NCBI RefSeq assembly: GCF_020075545.1
Contig: NZ_JAIQZK010000001.1
Location: 434,001-498,000, forward strand
Length of the DNA stretch: 64,000 nucleotides
Reading direction: 5' to 3'
From: Nocardioides sp. TRM66260-LWL
GTDB taxonomy: Bacteria > Actinomycetota > Actinomycetes > Propionibacteriales > Nocardioidaceae
Position numbers and translations under genes: made by a program. The notes under the pieces are model-generated. The model searched no databases, was not told the DNA's origin, and saw nothing but the letters and a program-made list of their open reading frames with translations. Shown piece by piece: positions 26,950 to 34,881 of the stretch. Numbering within the stretch: the first letter of the stretch is position 1; the number at the start of each line of letters is the position of its first letter.

Positions 26950-26966
26950 CGTCCGATGATCGGACG
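26950..26966. promoter_or_regulatory. 17-bp palindrome CGTCCGA-TGA-TCGGACG, candidate operator
   Basis: Perfect 7-bp arms around a 3-bp centre sit immediately upstream of the TAGCAT -10 of the acyl-CoA dehydrogenase, where a -35 would be. Position and symmetry suggest a repressor site, for instance of a TetR-type fatty-acid regulator. No regulator gene is adjacent. Confidence 0.45.
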
Positions 26967-26969
26967 TCC

Positions 26970-26975
26970 TAGCAT
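26970..26975 (+). promoter_or_regulatory. -10 element (TAGCAT), leaderless
   Basis: TAGCAT ends 7 nt before the ATG of the acyl-CoA dehydrogenase gene, supporting that start over an in-frame ATG 27 bases upstream. Confidence 0.5.
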
Positions 26976-26982
26976 CGAGGGC

Positions 26983-28149
26983 ATGGACTCATCGCTGTTC
27001 GCGCTCTCCGAGGAGCACGTCGCCATCCGCCGGGCCGTCCGGGAGCTCTGCGACGCGAAGGTCGCGCCGTTCGCCGCCGCCGTCGACGAGGAGGCGCGCT
27101 TCCCGCACGAGGCCGCCGCGGCCCTGCTCGCCGCCGACTTCCACGCCCCGCACGTCCCCGAGGAGTACGGCGGCGCCGGCGCCGACGCGCTCGCCACCTG
27201 CCTGGTCATCGAGGAGGTGGCGCGGGCGTGCGTCTCGTCCTCGCTGATCCCGGCGGTCAACAAGCTCGGCTCCCTGCCCGTCCAGCTGGCCGGCTCCGAG
27301 GAGCTGAAGAAGCACTACCTCGGCGCGCTGGCCCGCGGCGAGGGCGGCTTCTCGTACTGCCTGTCGGAGCCCGAGGCCGGCTCGGACGCCGGCGGCATGA
27401 CGACGCGCGCCGTGCGCGAGGGCGACACCTGGGTGCTGAACGGCGTGAAGCGCTGGATCACCAACGCGGGGGAGTCGGAGTTCTACACCGTCCTCGCCGT
27501 CACCGATCCCGAGCGGCGCACCCGCGGCATCTCGGCGTTCGTCGTCGAGAAGGCCGACGCCGGCGTCTCCTTCGGGGCGCCGGAGAGGAAGCTCGGCATC
27601 AAGGGCTCCCCGACCCGCGAGGTGTACCTCGACGACGTCCGCATCCCCGCCGACCGGATGATCGGCGAGGAGGGCCAGGGCTTCGAGATCGCCATGCGCA
27701 CCCTCGACCACACCCGCGTGACGATCGCGGCGCAGGCCGTCGGCGTCGCCCAGGGCGCGCTCGACCACGCGCTGGCGTACGCGCAGGAGCGGCAGCAGTT
27801 CGGCCGGCCGATCGCCGACAACCAGGGCCTGCAGTTCCTGCTGGCCGACATGGGCATGAAGGTCGAGGCCGCGCGGCAGATGACCTACGCCGCCGCCGGA
27901 CGCTCCGAGCGCGGCGACGCCGACCTGACGTTCTTCGGCGCCGCCGCCAAGTGCTTCGCCTCCGACGTCGCGATGCAGGTGACGGTCGACGCCGTCCAGG
28001 TGCTCGGCGGCTACGGCTACACCCGCGACTACCCGCTGGAGCGGATGATGCGCGACGCCAAGATCACCCAGATCTACGAGGGCACCAACCAGGTGCAGCG
28101 GATCGTGATGGCGCGGCAGCTGCTGGCGGGGGTCCAGAGCCGCATCTGA
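26983..28149 (+). CDS. Acyl-CoA dehydrogenase (FadE25-like)
   Basis: A 388-residue flavoenzyme that oxidises acyl-CoA to the trans-2-enoyl-CoA, passing electrons to ETF. Typical features are YCLSEPEAGSDAGGMTTRA (FAD/substrate loop), VLNGVKRWITNAGESEF and the C-terminal GGYGYTRDYPLERMMRDAK. The catalytic Glu is in IYEGTNQVQRIVMARQLL. Length is normal. Proximity to purE and purK and the overall sequence resemble mycobacterial fadE25, recalled from memory. Likely regulation is by a factor binding the 17-bp palindrome that overlaps the promoter. It faces away from the CoA-binding protein gene. Confidence 0.95.
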   Translation: MDSSLFALSEEHVAIRRAVRELCDAKVAPFAAAVDEEARFPHEAAAALLAADFHAPHVPEEYGGAGADALATCLVIEEVARACVSSSLIPAVNKLGSLPVQLAGSEELKKHYLGALARGEGGFSYCLSEPEAGSDAGGMTTRAVREGDTWVLNGVKRWITNAGESEFYTVLAVTDPERRTRGISAFVVEKADAGVSFGAPERKLGIKGSPTREVYLDDVRIPADRMIGEEGQGFEIAMRTLDHTRVTIAAQAVGVAQGALDHALAYAQERQQFGRPIADNQGLQFLLADMGMKVEAARQMTYAAAGRSERGDADLTFFGAAAKCFASDVAMQVTVDAVQVLGGYGYTRDYPLERMMRDAKITQIYEGTNQVQRIVMARQLLAGVQSRI

Positions 28150-28253
28150 GAGCGTTTGTGCAGGTCATGGCATCAGTCTAGGACCCATCTGGGACAGGTC
28201 GCTGCGATGAAGACTGCGCCAGACGCGCACGCTTCAGCACCCGACGGAACGCT

Positions 28254-28285
28254 TTGTGTGCCACTTGTGTGCCACTTGTGTGCCA
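28254..28285 (+). repeat. Tandem 11-bp repeat (TTGTGTGCCAC), nearly three copies
   Basis: Two exact copies of TTGTGTGCCAC are followed by a third lacking its last base. The repeat lies about 100 bp after the acyl-CoA dehydrogenase stop, in the accessory region. Function unknown. Confidence 0.85.
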
Positions 28286-28418
28286 AGCCGATACGAGTCT
28301 GGGGCAGCTCCCGCGGATGAATTCCGGGTCGCCCGGGCGCCCCGGCTGGTCGCCTCGATCTGGGACCCACATCTGGCAGAAGTAATCAGCCACCATGTGT
28401 CAGTTCAGCGGATGCGCA

Positions 28419-28441
28419 ATCGGCAGCGCGTTAGGAAGCAC
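28419..28441 (+). repeat. Left copy of a 23-bp exact direct repeat
   Basis: The sequence starts ATCGGCAGCGCG and ends TTAGGAAGCAC. It is identical over 23 bases to 29400-29422. Eight further bases (GATGCGCA) directly before this copy also occur before the right copy, but there are separated from it by a 16-bp insertion. Confidence 0.95.
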
Positions 28442-28816
28442 CAGCGATGACGCGCGGGTGTCCGGGTCGGTCTAGCGCCGGCTGAGCACGAGTCGAAGCG
28501 GGTTCAGAGGGTCGGGGGACCATTGCGGCGACCGGTCGCTCGGGGTTGCAATCATGCTGCGCATGTCCCTTGCTGCCGCGAGTCACGAGGCGGTGTCCAA
28601 GGGCAGGGACGTGAACATCTCTAGACCAGCTTGCGCTCAGGTTCTCCTTAGGGTTTTCTAAGCTTGCGCCCGCTCGGTCGCGCTCCCTTCGTCTCGGTGT
28701 CTTGGTGGTACGAACGTTAATCGCGGGACCGAGCGCATCGTCACTGGCAGCGACGGATCGGCCGATTACACCAACGATCACTACGTCACGTTCCTGATGT
28801 TCAGAGGACCAACAGG

Positions 28817-29329
28817 ATGAGCGACCCCAGACGGCTCATGCAGGTCGACAATAAGCTCCGGCCATTCTGGATTGTCGGTGACCGAAGCGAAATTGGGACC
28901 GTTGCCACCGGATGGGCGGAGGCTGGTCTGACGGTGCGAGTGGTGCGCGGTCGAAAGATGCGGACCGTTGAAGGGCTTTTCGACGAGTTCGCGTCGGCGC
29001 TTCAGTTTCCGCTCTACTTCGGCGAGAACGAGGACGCATTCGACGAGTGCATCTCCGAACTGGAGAACCTGCCGCGCGGCGAGGGCTTCGTCGTCATCGT
29101 GACGGAGCCGGATCAAGTCCTGGCAGACGCGGGCGGCGCTGCCCTCGAATGGCTTGCTCAGTCACTCGGATCGGCCACAGAGGAGTGGAGCCGCCCCGTC
29201 GAGCTCGGCGAGTGGTGGGATCGTCCAGCCGTTCCGTTCCACGTGGTCCTGGCCGGCCAGCAGGACGAGATCACGCTCGCTGGGGCGACGTGGAGCACGG
29301 CCGGCTGCGAGCCGACCCCGCTCGCCTGA
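28817..29329 (+). CDS. Barstar-family (RNase inhibitor) protein
   Basis: A 170-residue protein whose middle matches barstar: VRGRKMRTVEGLFDEFASAL aligns with the barstar helix 1 region. FPLYFGENEDAFDECISEL aligns with the EYYGENLDALWDCL segment that plugs the barnase active site, keeping the key Asp equivalent to D35 and placing Glu at the position of D39. Barstar-type proteins neutralise guanyl-specific RNases and often serve as immunity proteins to secreted toxins. Here about 80 C-terminal residues extend beyond barstar's usual 90. No RNase gene is seen in the window, so it is an orphan. The ATG has AGAGGACCAACAGG before it. The gene sits between two exact 23-bp direct repeats in AT-richer DNA. 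Confidence 0.8.
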   Translation: MSDPRRLMQVDNKLRPFWIVGDRSEIGTVATGWAEAGLTVRVVRGRKMRTVEGLFDEFASALQFPLYFGENEDAFDECISELENLPRGEGFVVIVTEPDQVLADAGGAALEWLAQSLGSATEEWSRPVELGEWWDRPAVPFHVVLAGQQDEITLAGATWSTAGCEPTPLA

Positions 29330-29399
29330 AACTCAGCCGGCTCTGGTTCCTTCGAGAGGCCTTGCAATTGATCGCGATGCGCAGATGGTCCGACCAGGG

Positions 29400-29422
29400 A
29401 TCGGCAGCGCGTTAGGAAGCAC
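29400..29422 (+). repeat. Right copy of the 23-bp exact direct repeat
   Basis: Identical to the left copy, 981 bp downstream. GATGCGCA occurs at 29376-29383, separated from the repeat by 16 bp that are absent at the left copy. The pair brackets the barstar-like gene. Confidence 0.95.
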
Positions 29423-29522
29423 GCGCGCCCTTCTCCCGACGCAGCAGGCTGGTGGCGCACAGGATCATGCGTGCTGAGGTGAGCCGCACCAGGGCACCCG
29501 GCTGCGCTGGAATACTGCAGCC

Positions 29523-29801
29523 ATGGGCACTGGTTCCCGCGACCTCGCGGCCCGGGTGCACATCGTCGAGGCCATCGTGAGAGCGCTCGACGAGCCGCAC
29601 CTGGTCCTCGAGATGCTGCTCGCTGCGGAGGACGTCGACGCGGCCTGCGACGCGATCGAGACGCGCTTCGGATTCGATCGGGCTCAAGCGCTCGCGATCC
29701 TCGACACCCAGCAGCGCTCGCTGACGACGGCAGAGCGCAGCCGCATCCGCACGCACCTCGATGAGCTCCGCAGCTTCGAGCGCGCAGCACGCGACGAATG
29801 A
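29523..29801 (+). CDS. Small protein resembling the GyrA/ParC coiled-coil (tower) segment
   Basis: A 92-residue protein. Its central part reads AARVHIVEAIVRALDEPHLV, then ACDAIETRFGFDRAQALAIL and TQQRSLTTAERSRIRTHLDEL. This closely follows the DNA gyrase A segment in which RAHILEGLLIAL-type helix, an RFGLSEIQAQAILD stretch and LxxLxxLE(R)xKI form the coiled coil carrying the C-gate. The catalytic Tyr domain and the beta-propeller are absent, so it cannot cut DNA. It may interact with gyrase/topo IV or be a repurposed helical hairpin. The ATG is 6 nt after AATACT, a weak -10. It lies just outside the right direct repeat. Homology is read by eye. Confidence 0.65.
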   Translation: MGTGSRDLAARVHIVEAIVRALDEPHLVLEMLLAAEDVDAACDAIETRFGFDRAQALAILDTQQRSLTTAERSRIRTHLDELRSFERAARDE

Positions 29802-29958
29802 ACGGGATGGACGCCAGCGTGTTCAGTCCTGGCCGGTGAGCATCGGCTGCCGCCGGCCCGCCGAGCCGAGCCCGATCTCGGTCTCGTCGCCCGGCCCCGT
29901 CTGAAGACCCGCTGCCCCCGACAGAGGGACGGCCGCATCGGGGCGCGCGCGTCTGGGC

Positions 29959-30690
29959 TCAGCCCCGCGTCCGGCAGCCGACCGGGCCGTCGCAGCGCCC
30001 GAGCCGCTCGCAGGGCCGGGAGCCGAGCTCGCCGCGGGCGCGGTCGACGACGAGGGCCGCGATCGCCGGGTCGGGTCCGAGGACGTCGGCGACCACCCGG
30101 GCGCCGGCGTCCAGCGACTGCTGGGTGAGCAGCCGGGTGAAGTGCCCGGGGGCCAGCAGGTAGGGGGAGACGACGTCGCCGGGGCGCACCACGTCGGCCG
30201 GGCGGCGGCCCTGGCCGGTCATGGTGGACAGCCGGACGGTCGCGCCCCACGCGTCGGCGAGCAGCGCGCGGGCGCGCTCGAGGTCGTCCTGGGCCGCGTC
30301 CTGGAGCGATCCGGTGGCCACCATCGTCACCGGCTCGCCGGGCGTGGCACCCGCGGCCCGCAGCCGCTGCGCCTGCACCTGCGCGAGCACCGGGTCGGGG
30401 CCGAGGGACGGCGCGAAGAGGGTGCCGGGTGCGGCGCGGTCGGGCAGGTCGTGGCAGACGTGGGTGCCCGCCGAGAACAGCAGCGGGACGACGACCGCCG
30501 GCGCGCCGTCGGTGAGCGCCGCGGCGAACACCGGCTCGCACAGCTCGACGTACGCGCCGATCACCGGGCCGTCCCACAGCGCCGCGACCTGGGCGGTGAT
30601 CGCGCGCGCGACCTCGTTGCCGTCGGGGTTGCGGCTGCCGTGGGCGACGGTGACCAGGGGACGGTCGGCGGGGCGCGGGGCGTCGTTCAC
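29959..30690 (-). CDS. Sirohydrochlorin chelatase (CbiX/SirB-type)
   Basis: A 243-residue class II chelatase. The N terminus TVAHGSRNPDGNEVA carries the first active-site His, and PLLFSAGTHVCHDLP supplies the second set of metal-binding His residues. The C-terminal half is a degenerate repeat with YLLAPGHFTRLL. It ends with a Cys-rich tail (RPCERLGRCDGPVGC) that is found in some actinobacterial members and could hold metal. Such enzymes insert iron or cobalt into sirohydrochlorin for siroheme or cobalamin. No nitrite/sulfite reductase or cob genes are adjacent. The GTG start is divergent from the Ser/Thr kinase gene. Confidence 0.88.
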   Translation of the reverse strand: MNDAPRPADRPLVTVAHGSRNPDGNEVARAITAQVAALWDGPVIGAYVELCEPVFAAALTDGAPAVVVPLLFSAGTHVCHDLPDRAAPGTLFAPSLGPDPVLAQVQAQRLRAAGATPGEPVTMVATGSLQDAAQDDLERARALLADAWGATVRLSTMTGQGRRPADVVRPGDVVSPYLLAPGHFTRLLTQQSLDAGARVVADVLGPDPAIAALVVDRARGELGSRPCERLGRCDGPVGCRTRG

Positions 30691-30818
30691 CCGTCCACCC
30701 TGCCCGATGTGAGCAAGACCCGCCCCTCGGGCGAGGCCCGGCGGTTTCGCGCGGGGGAGCGGCGGGCATCCGGACCGCGATCGCCCGCCCCTCCCCGCCG
30801 CCCCCGAACGGTGTCCTG

Positions 30819-31718
30819 ATGACCGCCTCCACCGCCCCTCTCGGCCTCCGCCCGCTCGTCGCGGGCCGGTACCGCCTCGACGTCGAGCTCGGCCGGGGCG
30901 GCAGCGCCGTGGTCCACCGCGCGCACGACCTGCGGCTCGGACGCGACGTCGCCGTCAAGGTGCTGCGTCCCGACCCGTCCCTGCCGGACGCCGACGCCCG
31001 CCTCCTGCACGAGGCCCGGATGCTGGGCCGGCTGCGGCACCGCGGCATCGCCGCGGCCCTCGACGCTGGCGTCGACGACGACGGCCCGTTCCTGGTCACC
31101 GAGCTCGTCGACGGCCCGGCGCTCGGCGCGGTGCTGCGGCAGCGCCCCCGCAGCCTGCGGCCCGGACGCCTGGCGCGGATCGTGGCGCTCGACGTCGCCG
31201 ACGCGCTGGCCCACGTGCACGCGCACGGCCTCGTGCACGGCGACGTCAAGCCCTCCAACCTGGTGCTGGGCCAGGACGGCGGTCCGCGGCTCGTCGACTT
31301 CGGCATCGCCGCGGAGCCGGGCGCTCCGCGCTCGCGTCCGCTCGTCGCCGCCCCGGCCGGCGCCGTCCTCGGATCGCCCGCCTACCTGGCGCCCGAGCAG
31401 CTGCTCGGGCACCCGGCCACCGCGGCCGTCGACGTCCACGCGCTCGGGCTCGTCCTGCTCGCGACGCTCGGCGTGCCCGCCCGGCCGGCGCGGGAGATCC
31501 CGTCCGCCCTCGACCCGCGCTGGCGCTGCCTGCTCCGCTCGATGACGGCGGCCTCGCCCCACGACCGTCCGACCGCGACCGAGGTCGCGACGCTCGCCCT
31601 CGACCTGCCCGAGGTGCCGGGCGCGCCGACGCCCGGTGCGCGGGCGCTGGTCGCCGACCGGCACCTCGACGTGCCGACCCAGGCCTACGTGCCGCGGGAG
31701 TGGGCCGCGGCCAGCTGA
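30819..31718 (+). CDS. Soluble Ser/Thr protein kinase
   Basis: A 299-residue Hanks-type kinase without a membrane span or sensor domain. It has the Gly-rich loop [16 protein letters not shown], the ATP Lys in DVAVKVLRP, and a catalytic loop [11 protein letters not shown]. The usual Arg of HRD is Gly there, but the catalytic Asp and Lys/Asn are kept. DFGIA and [12 protein letters not shown] complete the active site and activation segment. It is expected to be active but without RD-type activation-loop control. A short C-terminal tail follows the kinase core. No obvious substrate gene adjoins it; the chemoreceptor-like gene lies 134 bp downstream on the same strand. Confidence 0.9.
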   Translation: MTASTAPLGLRPLVAGRYRLDVELGRGGSAVVHRAHDLRLGRDVAVKVLRPDPSLPDADARLLHEARMLGRLRHRGIAAALDAGVDDDGPFLVTELVDGPALGAVLRQRPRSLRPGRLARIVALDVADALAHVHAHGLVHGDVKPSNLVLGQDGGPRLVDFGIAAEPGAPRSRPLVAAPAGAVLGSPAYLAPEQLLGHPATAAVDVHALGLVLLATLGVPARPAREIPSALDPRWRCLLRSMTAASPHDRPTATEVATLALDLPEVPGAPTPGARALVADRHLDVPTQAYVPREWAAAS

Positions 31719-31852
31719 CGCATGGGGCCGGTGGGGCCCGGAGCACAGCGTGCCCGGCCGGCGCCGCTGAGCGACGGGCACCGAGCCCTCAGGTCGGGCT
31801 CGGGGGCGCCGACGCTAAAGACGCCTCTGACCCCGATCGAGACGAAGGCGTC

Positions 31853-32839
31853 ATGACGATCCTGCTCCCGACGTCGGCCGTCGCCGACTCCCTCCCCGTC
31901 CCCGACCGGCGCGACCTCGTCGAGCCGGCCGACCCCTTCGACGCGCGCGTCGACGACCTGACGATGCGCGTCGCCCAGTACCAGGGCTGCCTCGCCGCCA
32001 GCCCGCGCGCCTGCCTGTTCGTCGACGCGCTCGACGACTACCGCATCGGCTTCGCGAACGCCGCCGCCGTGGCCTCGCTCGACGCCCTCGCGCCGGCGCT
32101 GCGACGACGTCCCGGGCCGATGGAGGGCACCTGGCTGGAGGACTGGTTCGACGTCGAGCCGTTCACCACCGCCGCGCTGCGACGGGTGCGCCGCGAGCCG
32201 TTCGTCGGCCAGCTGCAGATCGGCGCCGAGCTGCTCGACGCCTACGCCGCGCCGGTGCGCGGAGGCGTGCCGGGCGCCCCGGAGGTCATCGGCCTCTTCG
32301 TCGTCTGGTCGACGGCGACCTCACGGGCGGCGGCGCTGGCCGAGGTCGCGGAGTCGACGGCGGTCGTCCGCACCGCCTCCGACGAGATCGCCGAGCGGGC
32401 CCAGGAGGCGGTCGCGGTGGTCGGCGACGCCGTGGGCTCCGCCGAGCGGGCGGCGGAGGTGCTGGCCGGCCTCGAGCGGGCCAGCAAGGAGATCGGCGCG
32501 GTGATGAGCGTCATCGCCACGATCGCCGAGCAGACCAACCTGCTGGCGCTCAACGCCACCATCGAGGCGGCGCGCGCCGGCGAGCTCGGTCGCGGCTTCG
32601 CGGTGGTCGCCAGCGAGGTCAAGGAGCTCGCGCGCAACACCGCCCACGCCACGACCGACGTCGAGAACCGCATCCGCGCGGTCGTCGACGGCACCGTGGC
32701 GGCCGCCCAGAGCGTGGCGTCCATCTCCGACGTGGTGCGCCGCATCGACGCGCTGCAGCACGAGATCGCGGATGCCGTGGCGCAGCAGCGCGGCAGCACC
32801 GACGACCTGCACGAGGTCGTCCTCCGCGCCCTGGGCTGA
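31853..32839 (+). CDS. Soluble methyl-accepting chemotaxis-like protein with PAS-like N terminus
   Basis: A 328-residue protein with no signal peptide or membrane span. Residues about 35-155 have a PAS-like character ([19 protein letters not shown] and a terminal [15 protein letters not shown]). The C-terminal half is the MCP signalling hairpin, whose tip is [20 protein letters not shown], then [20 protein letters not shown]. The hairpin is short and lacks HAMP and clear methylation helices. No cheA, cheW or flagellar genes are in the window, so it may signal to a CheA elsewhere or act in another pathway. The ATG has GACGAAGG upstream. PAS assignment is tentative; the MCP tip is firm. Confidence 0.87.
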   Translation: MTILLPTSAVADSLPVPDRRDLVEPADPFDARVDDLTMRVAQYQGCLAASPRACLFVDALDDYRIGFANAAAVASLDALAPALRRRPGPMEGTWLEDWFDVEPFTTAALRRVRREPFVGQLQIGAELLDAYAAPVRGGVPGAPEVIGLFVVWSTATSRAAALAEVAESTAVVRTASDEIAERAQEAVAVVGDAVGSAERAAEVLAGLERASKEIGAVMSVIATIAEQTNLLALNATIEAARAGELGRGFAVVASEVKELARNTAHATTDVENRIRAVVDGTVAAAQSVASISDVVRRIDALQHEIADAVAQQRGSTDDLHEVVLRALG

Positions 32840-32877
32840 CCCGACACGGGCCGGACGGGCCGGACGGGTCGGATGGA

Positions 32878-34038
32878 TCAGGCCCGCTGCAGGCAGTGCG
32901 GGCCGAGGTCGTCGAGCCCGGACCAGCCGCAGCCGGCGAGGGTCAGGTCGAGCTCGGCGAGCAGGCAGCGCAGCACGTGCTCGACCCCGGCCTGCCCGGC
33001 CAGGGCCAGGCCGTAGAGGTACGGGCGGCCCAGCAGCACCGCGTCGGCACCGAGCGCGAGCGCCTTGGCGACGTCGGGCCCGGAGCGGACGCCGGAGTCG
33101 AACAGCACGGCGAGGTCGTCGCCGACCGCCTCGGCGATCGCGGGCAGCGCGTCGAGCGAGGCCAGCGCGCCGTCGACCTGCCGTCCGCCGTGGTTGGAGA
33201 CCACGACGCCCTCGACGCCGTGGTCGCGTGCCAGCAGGGCGTCGTCGACGTGCTGGAGGCCCTTGAGCACGATTGGCCCGGCCCAGCGCTCGCGCAGCCA
33301 GGCCAGGCGCTCCCAGGAGAGGCCCGGGTTGGGGAAGACCGAGGCGAACGCCAGCCCGGCGGCGCCCGGGTCGTCGGCCGCGGGCTTCTCGAGGCGCCGC
33401 TGGAAGACGGGGTCGCTGGTGTAGTTGGCGATGCCCACGCCGGCCAGGAAGGGCAGGTAGCCGCGGTCGAGGTCGCGCGGACGCCAGCCGAGCAGGGTGG
33501 TGTCGAGCGTGACGACCAGCACCGTGTAGCCGGCCGCCGCGGCTCGGGCCAGCAGGCTCTCGCACAGCTCGTCGTCGTTCGGCCAGTAGAGCTGGTACCA
33601 GCGGGCGCCGTCGCCGGACGCCTCGGCCACCTGCTCGAGGTCGTGGCTGGCCTGCGTCGACTGCACGAACGGCAGGCCGAGCGCGGCGGCCGCCCGCGCC
33701 GAGGCGAGCTCGCCGTCGGGGTGCGCGAGGGTCTGGACGCCAACCGGGCCGAGCAGCACGGGCGCGCTCATCGGCGTGCCGAGCACGGTGGTCGCGAGGT
33801 CGCGCTGCGCGTGGTCGCGCAGCATGCGCGGCACGAGCCGCCAGCGGGCGAAGGCCTCGACGTTGGCGCGGGCGGTGTCGCCGCCGCCGGCGCTCGGCAC
33901 GATGTAGCCGAGCGCCGCGGCGTCGAGCACCTCGGCGGCGGCCGTCTCCAGCCGCGTCAGGTCGGTGGTCAGCTCGGGGGTCTGGCCCAGGAACATGCCC
34001 GACGCGTAGATCGACGTCTGGTGGTCGCCGAAGTGCAT
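32878..34038 (-). CDS. FMN-dependent alpha-hydroxy-acid oxidase (lactate 2-monooxygenase-like)
   Basis: A 386-residue TIM-barrel flavoenzyme. The FMN and substrate motifs include PVLLGPVGVQTLAHPDGE, YQLYWPNDD, and the active-site His in VVSNHGGRQVDGALA, with the Arg of GGRQ. FDSGVRSGPDVAKALALGAD binds the phosphate. GYIVPSAGGGDTARANVEAFARW near residue 44 is typical of lactate 2-monooxygenase and close relatives. It oxidises L-lactate or another L-2-hydroxy acid; the exact substrate is not fixed by sequence. It is transcribed as a single gene toward the convergent chemoreceptor-like gene. Confidence 0.9.
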   Translation of the reverse strand: MHFGDHQTSIYASGMFLGQTPELTTDLTRLETAAAEVLDAAALGYIVPSAGGGDTARANVEAFARWRLVPRMLRDHAQRDLATTVLGTPMSAPVLLGPVGVQTLAHPDGELASARAAAALGLPFVQSTQASHDLEQVAEASGDGARWYQLYWPNDDELCESLLARAAAAGYTVLVVTLDTTLLGWRPRDLDRGYLPFLAGVGIANYTSDPVFQRRLEKPAADDPGAAGLAFASVFPNPGLSWERLAWLRERWAGPIVLKGLQHVDDALLARDHGVEGVVVSNHGGRQVDGALASLDALPAIAEAVGDDLAVLFDSGVRSGPDVAKALALGADAVLLGRPYLYGLALAGQAGVEHVLRCLLAELDLTLAGCGWSGLDDLGPHCLQRA

Positions 34039-34066
34039 GGCCGTCGTCAGATGGGGCGGGGGCGGG

Positions 34067-34438
34067 TCAGGAGACGCCGAGCAGGTCGACGACGAAGATC
34101 AGCGTCTCGCCCGGCTTGATGACGTTGCCGGCGCCGCGGTCGCCGTAGCCGAGGTGCGGCGGGATGACGAGCTGGCGGCGACCGCCGACCTTCATGCCCT
34201 GGACGCCCTGGTCCCAGCCGGAGATGACCTGGCCGACGCCCAGGCGGAACCGCAGCGGCTCGCCGCGGTTGTAGGAGGCGTCGAACTCCTCGCCGGTGGA
34301 GTGGGCGACGCCGACGTAGTGGACCGACACCGTCTGGCCGGCGGCGGCCTCGGGGCCGTCGCCCTCGACGAGGTCGGTGACGACGAGGTCGTCGGGGGCG
34401 TCGAAGGCGGGGAACTCGATCTCGGGCTTCTGCGACAT
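34067..34438 (-). CDS. FKBP-type peptidyl-prolyl cis-trans isomerase
   Basis: A 123-residue single-domain FKBP. It carries TVSVHYVGVAHSTGEEFDASY, GQVISGWDQGVQGMKVGGRR and LVIPPHLGYGDRG, covering the rapamycin-site Tyr, Asp, Ile, Trp and Tyr residues. It catalyses X-Pro isomerisation and acts as a folding helper in the cytoplasm. No signal peptide is present. The ATG at 34438 is preferred over a GTG nine bases upstream because TAGGGT lies 7 nt before it. Confidence 0.95.
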   Translation of the reverse strand: MSQKPEIEFPAFDAPDDLVVTDLVEGDGPEAAAGQTVSVHYVGVAHSTGEEFDASYNRGEPLRFRLGVGQVISGWDQGVQGMKVGGRRQLVIPPHLGYGDRGAGNVIKPGETLIFVVDLLGVS

Positions 34439-34445
34439 GCGTCCC

Positions 34446-34451
34446 ACCCTA
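34446..34451 (-). promoter_or_regulatory. -10 element (TAGGGT) for the FKBP gene, leaderless
   Basis: On the minus strand TAGGGT ends 7 nt before the FKBP ATG. This selects that codon as the start. Confidence 0.5.
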
Positions 34452-34505
34452 GGCCCTGACGGCGGCCCGGCCGCGACCCGGCGCGGCCCCGCCCCCGGGA
34501 CGCGC

Positions 34506-34539
34506 CGAGGGGGACGACGGTCTCCCGTCGTCCCCCTCG
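34506..34539 (-). terminator. Strong stem-loop terminator
   Basis: A 15-bp perfect stem (CGAGGGGGACGACGG paired with its complement) with a TCTC loop follows the end of the minus-strand csbD gene and precedes the FKBP promoter. There is no U-tract, as is common in actinobacteria. Confidence 0.8.
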
Positions 34540-34559
34540 CAGCCTGGTTCAGGCGAAGA

Positions 34560-34733
34560 TCACTTCTTGAAGGCGTCCTTGACGTCCTCGACCTTGCCCT
34601 TGACGCCGGCCTCGGCCTGGTCGGCCTTGCCCTCGGCCTTGAGCTTGTCGTTGTCGGTGACGTCGCCGACGACCTCCTTGGCCTTGCCCAGGGCGTCCTC
34701 AGCAGCGTTCTTGGCCTTGTCGATGAAGCTCAT
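34560..34733 (-). CDS. CsbD-family stress protein
   Basis: A 57-residue highly charged helical protein, MSFIDKAKNAAEDALGKAKE followed by VVGDVTDNDKLKAEGKADQA, the full CsbD signature. CsbD is part of general-stress regulons in several bacteria; its molecular role is unknown. The ATG follows AGAGAGGACTC. The strong hairpin beyond its stop and the separate upstream gap indicate a monocistronic unit. Confidence 0.92.
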   Translation of the reverse strand: MSFIDKAKNAAEDALGKAKEVVGDVTDNDKLKAEGKADQAEAGVKGKVEDVKDAFKK

Positions 34734-34881
34734 GACGAGTCCTCTCTGGTGATGTGGCCGGCCCCTGTGGTCGGCGCGTTGGTCGAACACCGGTAGGTCG
34801 TCGACCGGCACCTGATCGTCACGCGGCGCACGGGTGATCCGGGTCACCCCAGGGTGAGGTCCCGGCGGCGGCAGGTGCGAG

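Larger units (their letters stand above)
28150..28816. other. Gene-poor, more AT-rich accessory region
   Basis: This 667-bp stretch has no open frame that I recognise and is visibly less GC-rich than its surroundings, most clearly at 28,590-28,815. It contains a triple 11-bp repeat, the left copy of a 23-bp direct repeat and a weak CTTAG/CTAAG hairpin near 28,650. Short minus-strand frames (for example 28,431-28,781) lack homology I can see. It looks like the scar or flank of an acquired segment. Confidence 0.5.

Noticed and set aside
28173..28396. Minus-strand frames with short WHTSGTQ-like translation, considered as an integrase remnant
   Set aside because: Most of this is the translation of the 11-bp tandem repeat; no tyrosine recombinase motifs (R, HxxR, Y) are visible.
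28411..28460. Possible tRNA or tRNA fragment at the direct repeat (GGCAGCGCG resembles a D-arm)
   Set aside because: No anticodon stem, T-arm GGTTC or acceptor stem can be formed around either copy.
28431..28781. A 116-codon minus-strand frame in the accessory region
   Set aside because: No recognisable domain or ribosome-binding site, and composition resembles non-coding DNA; kept only as intergenic.
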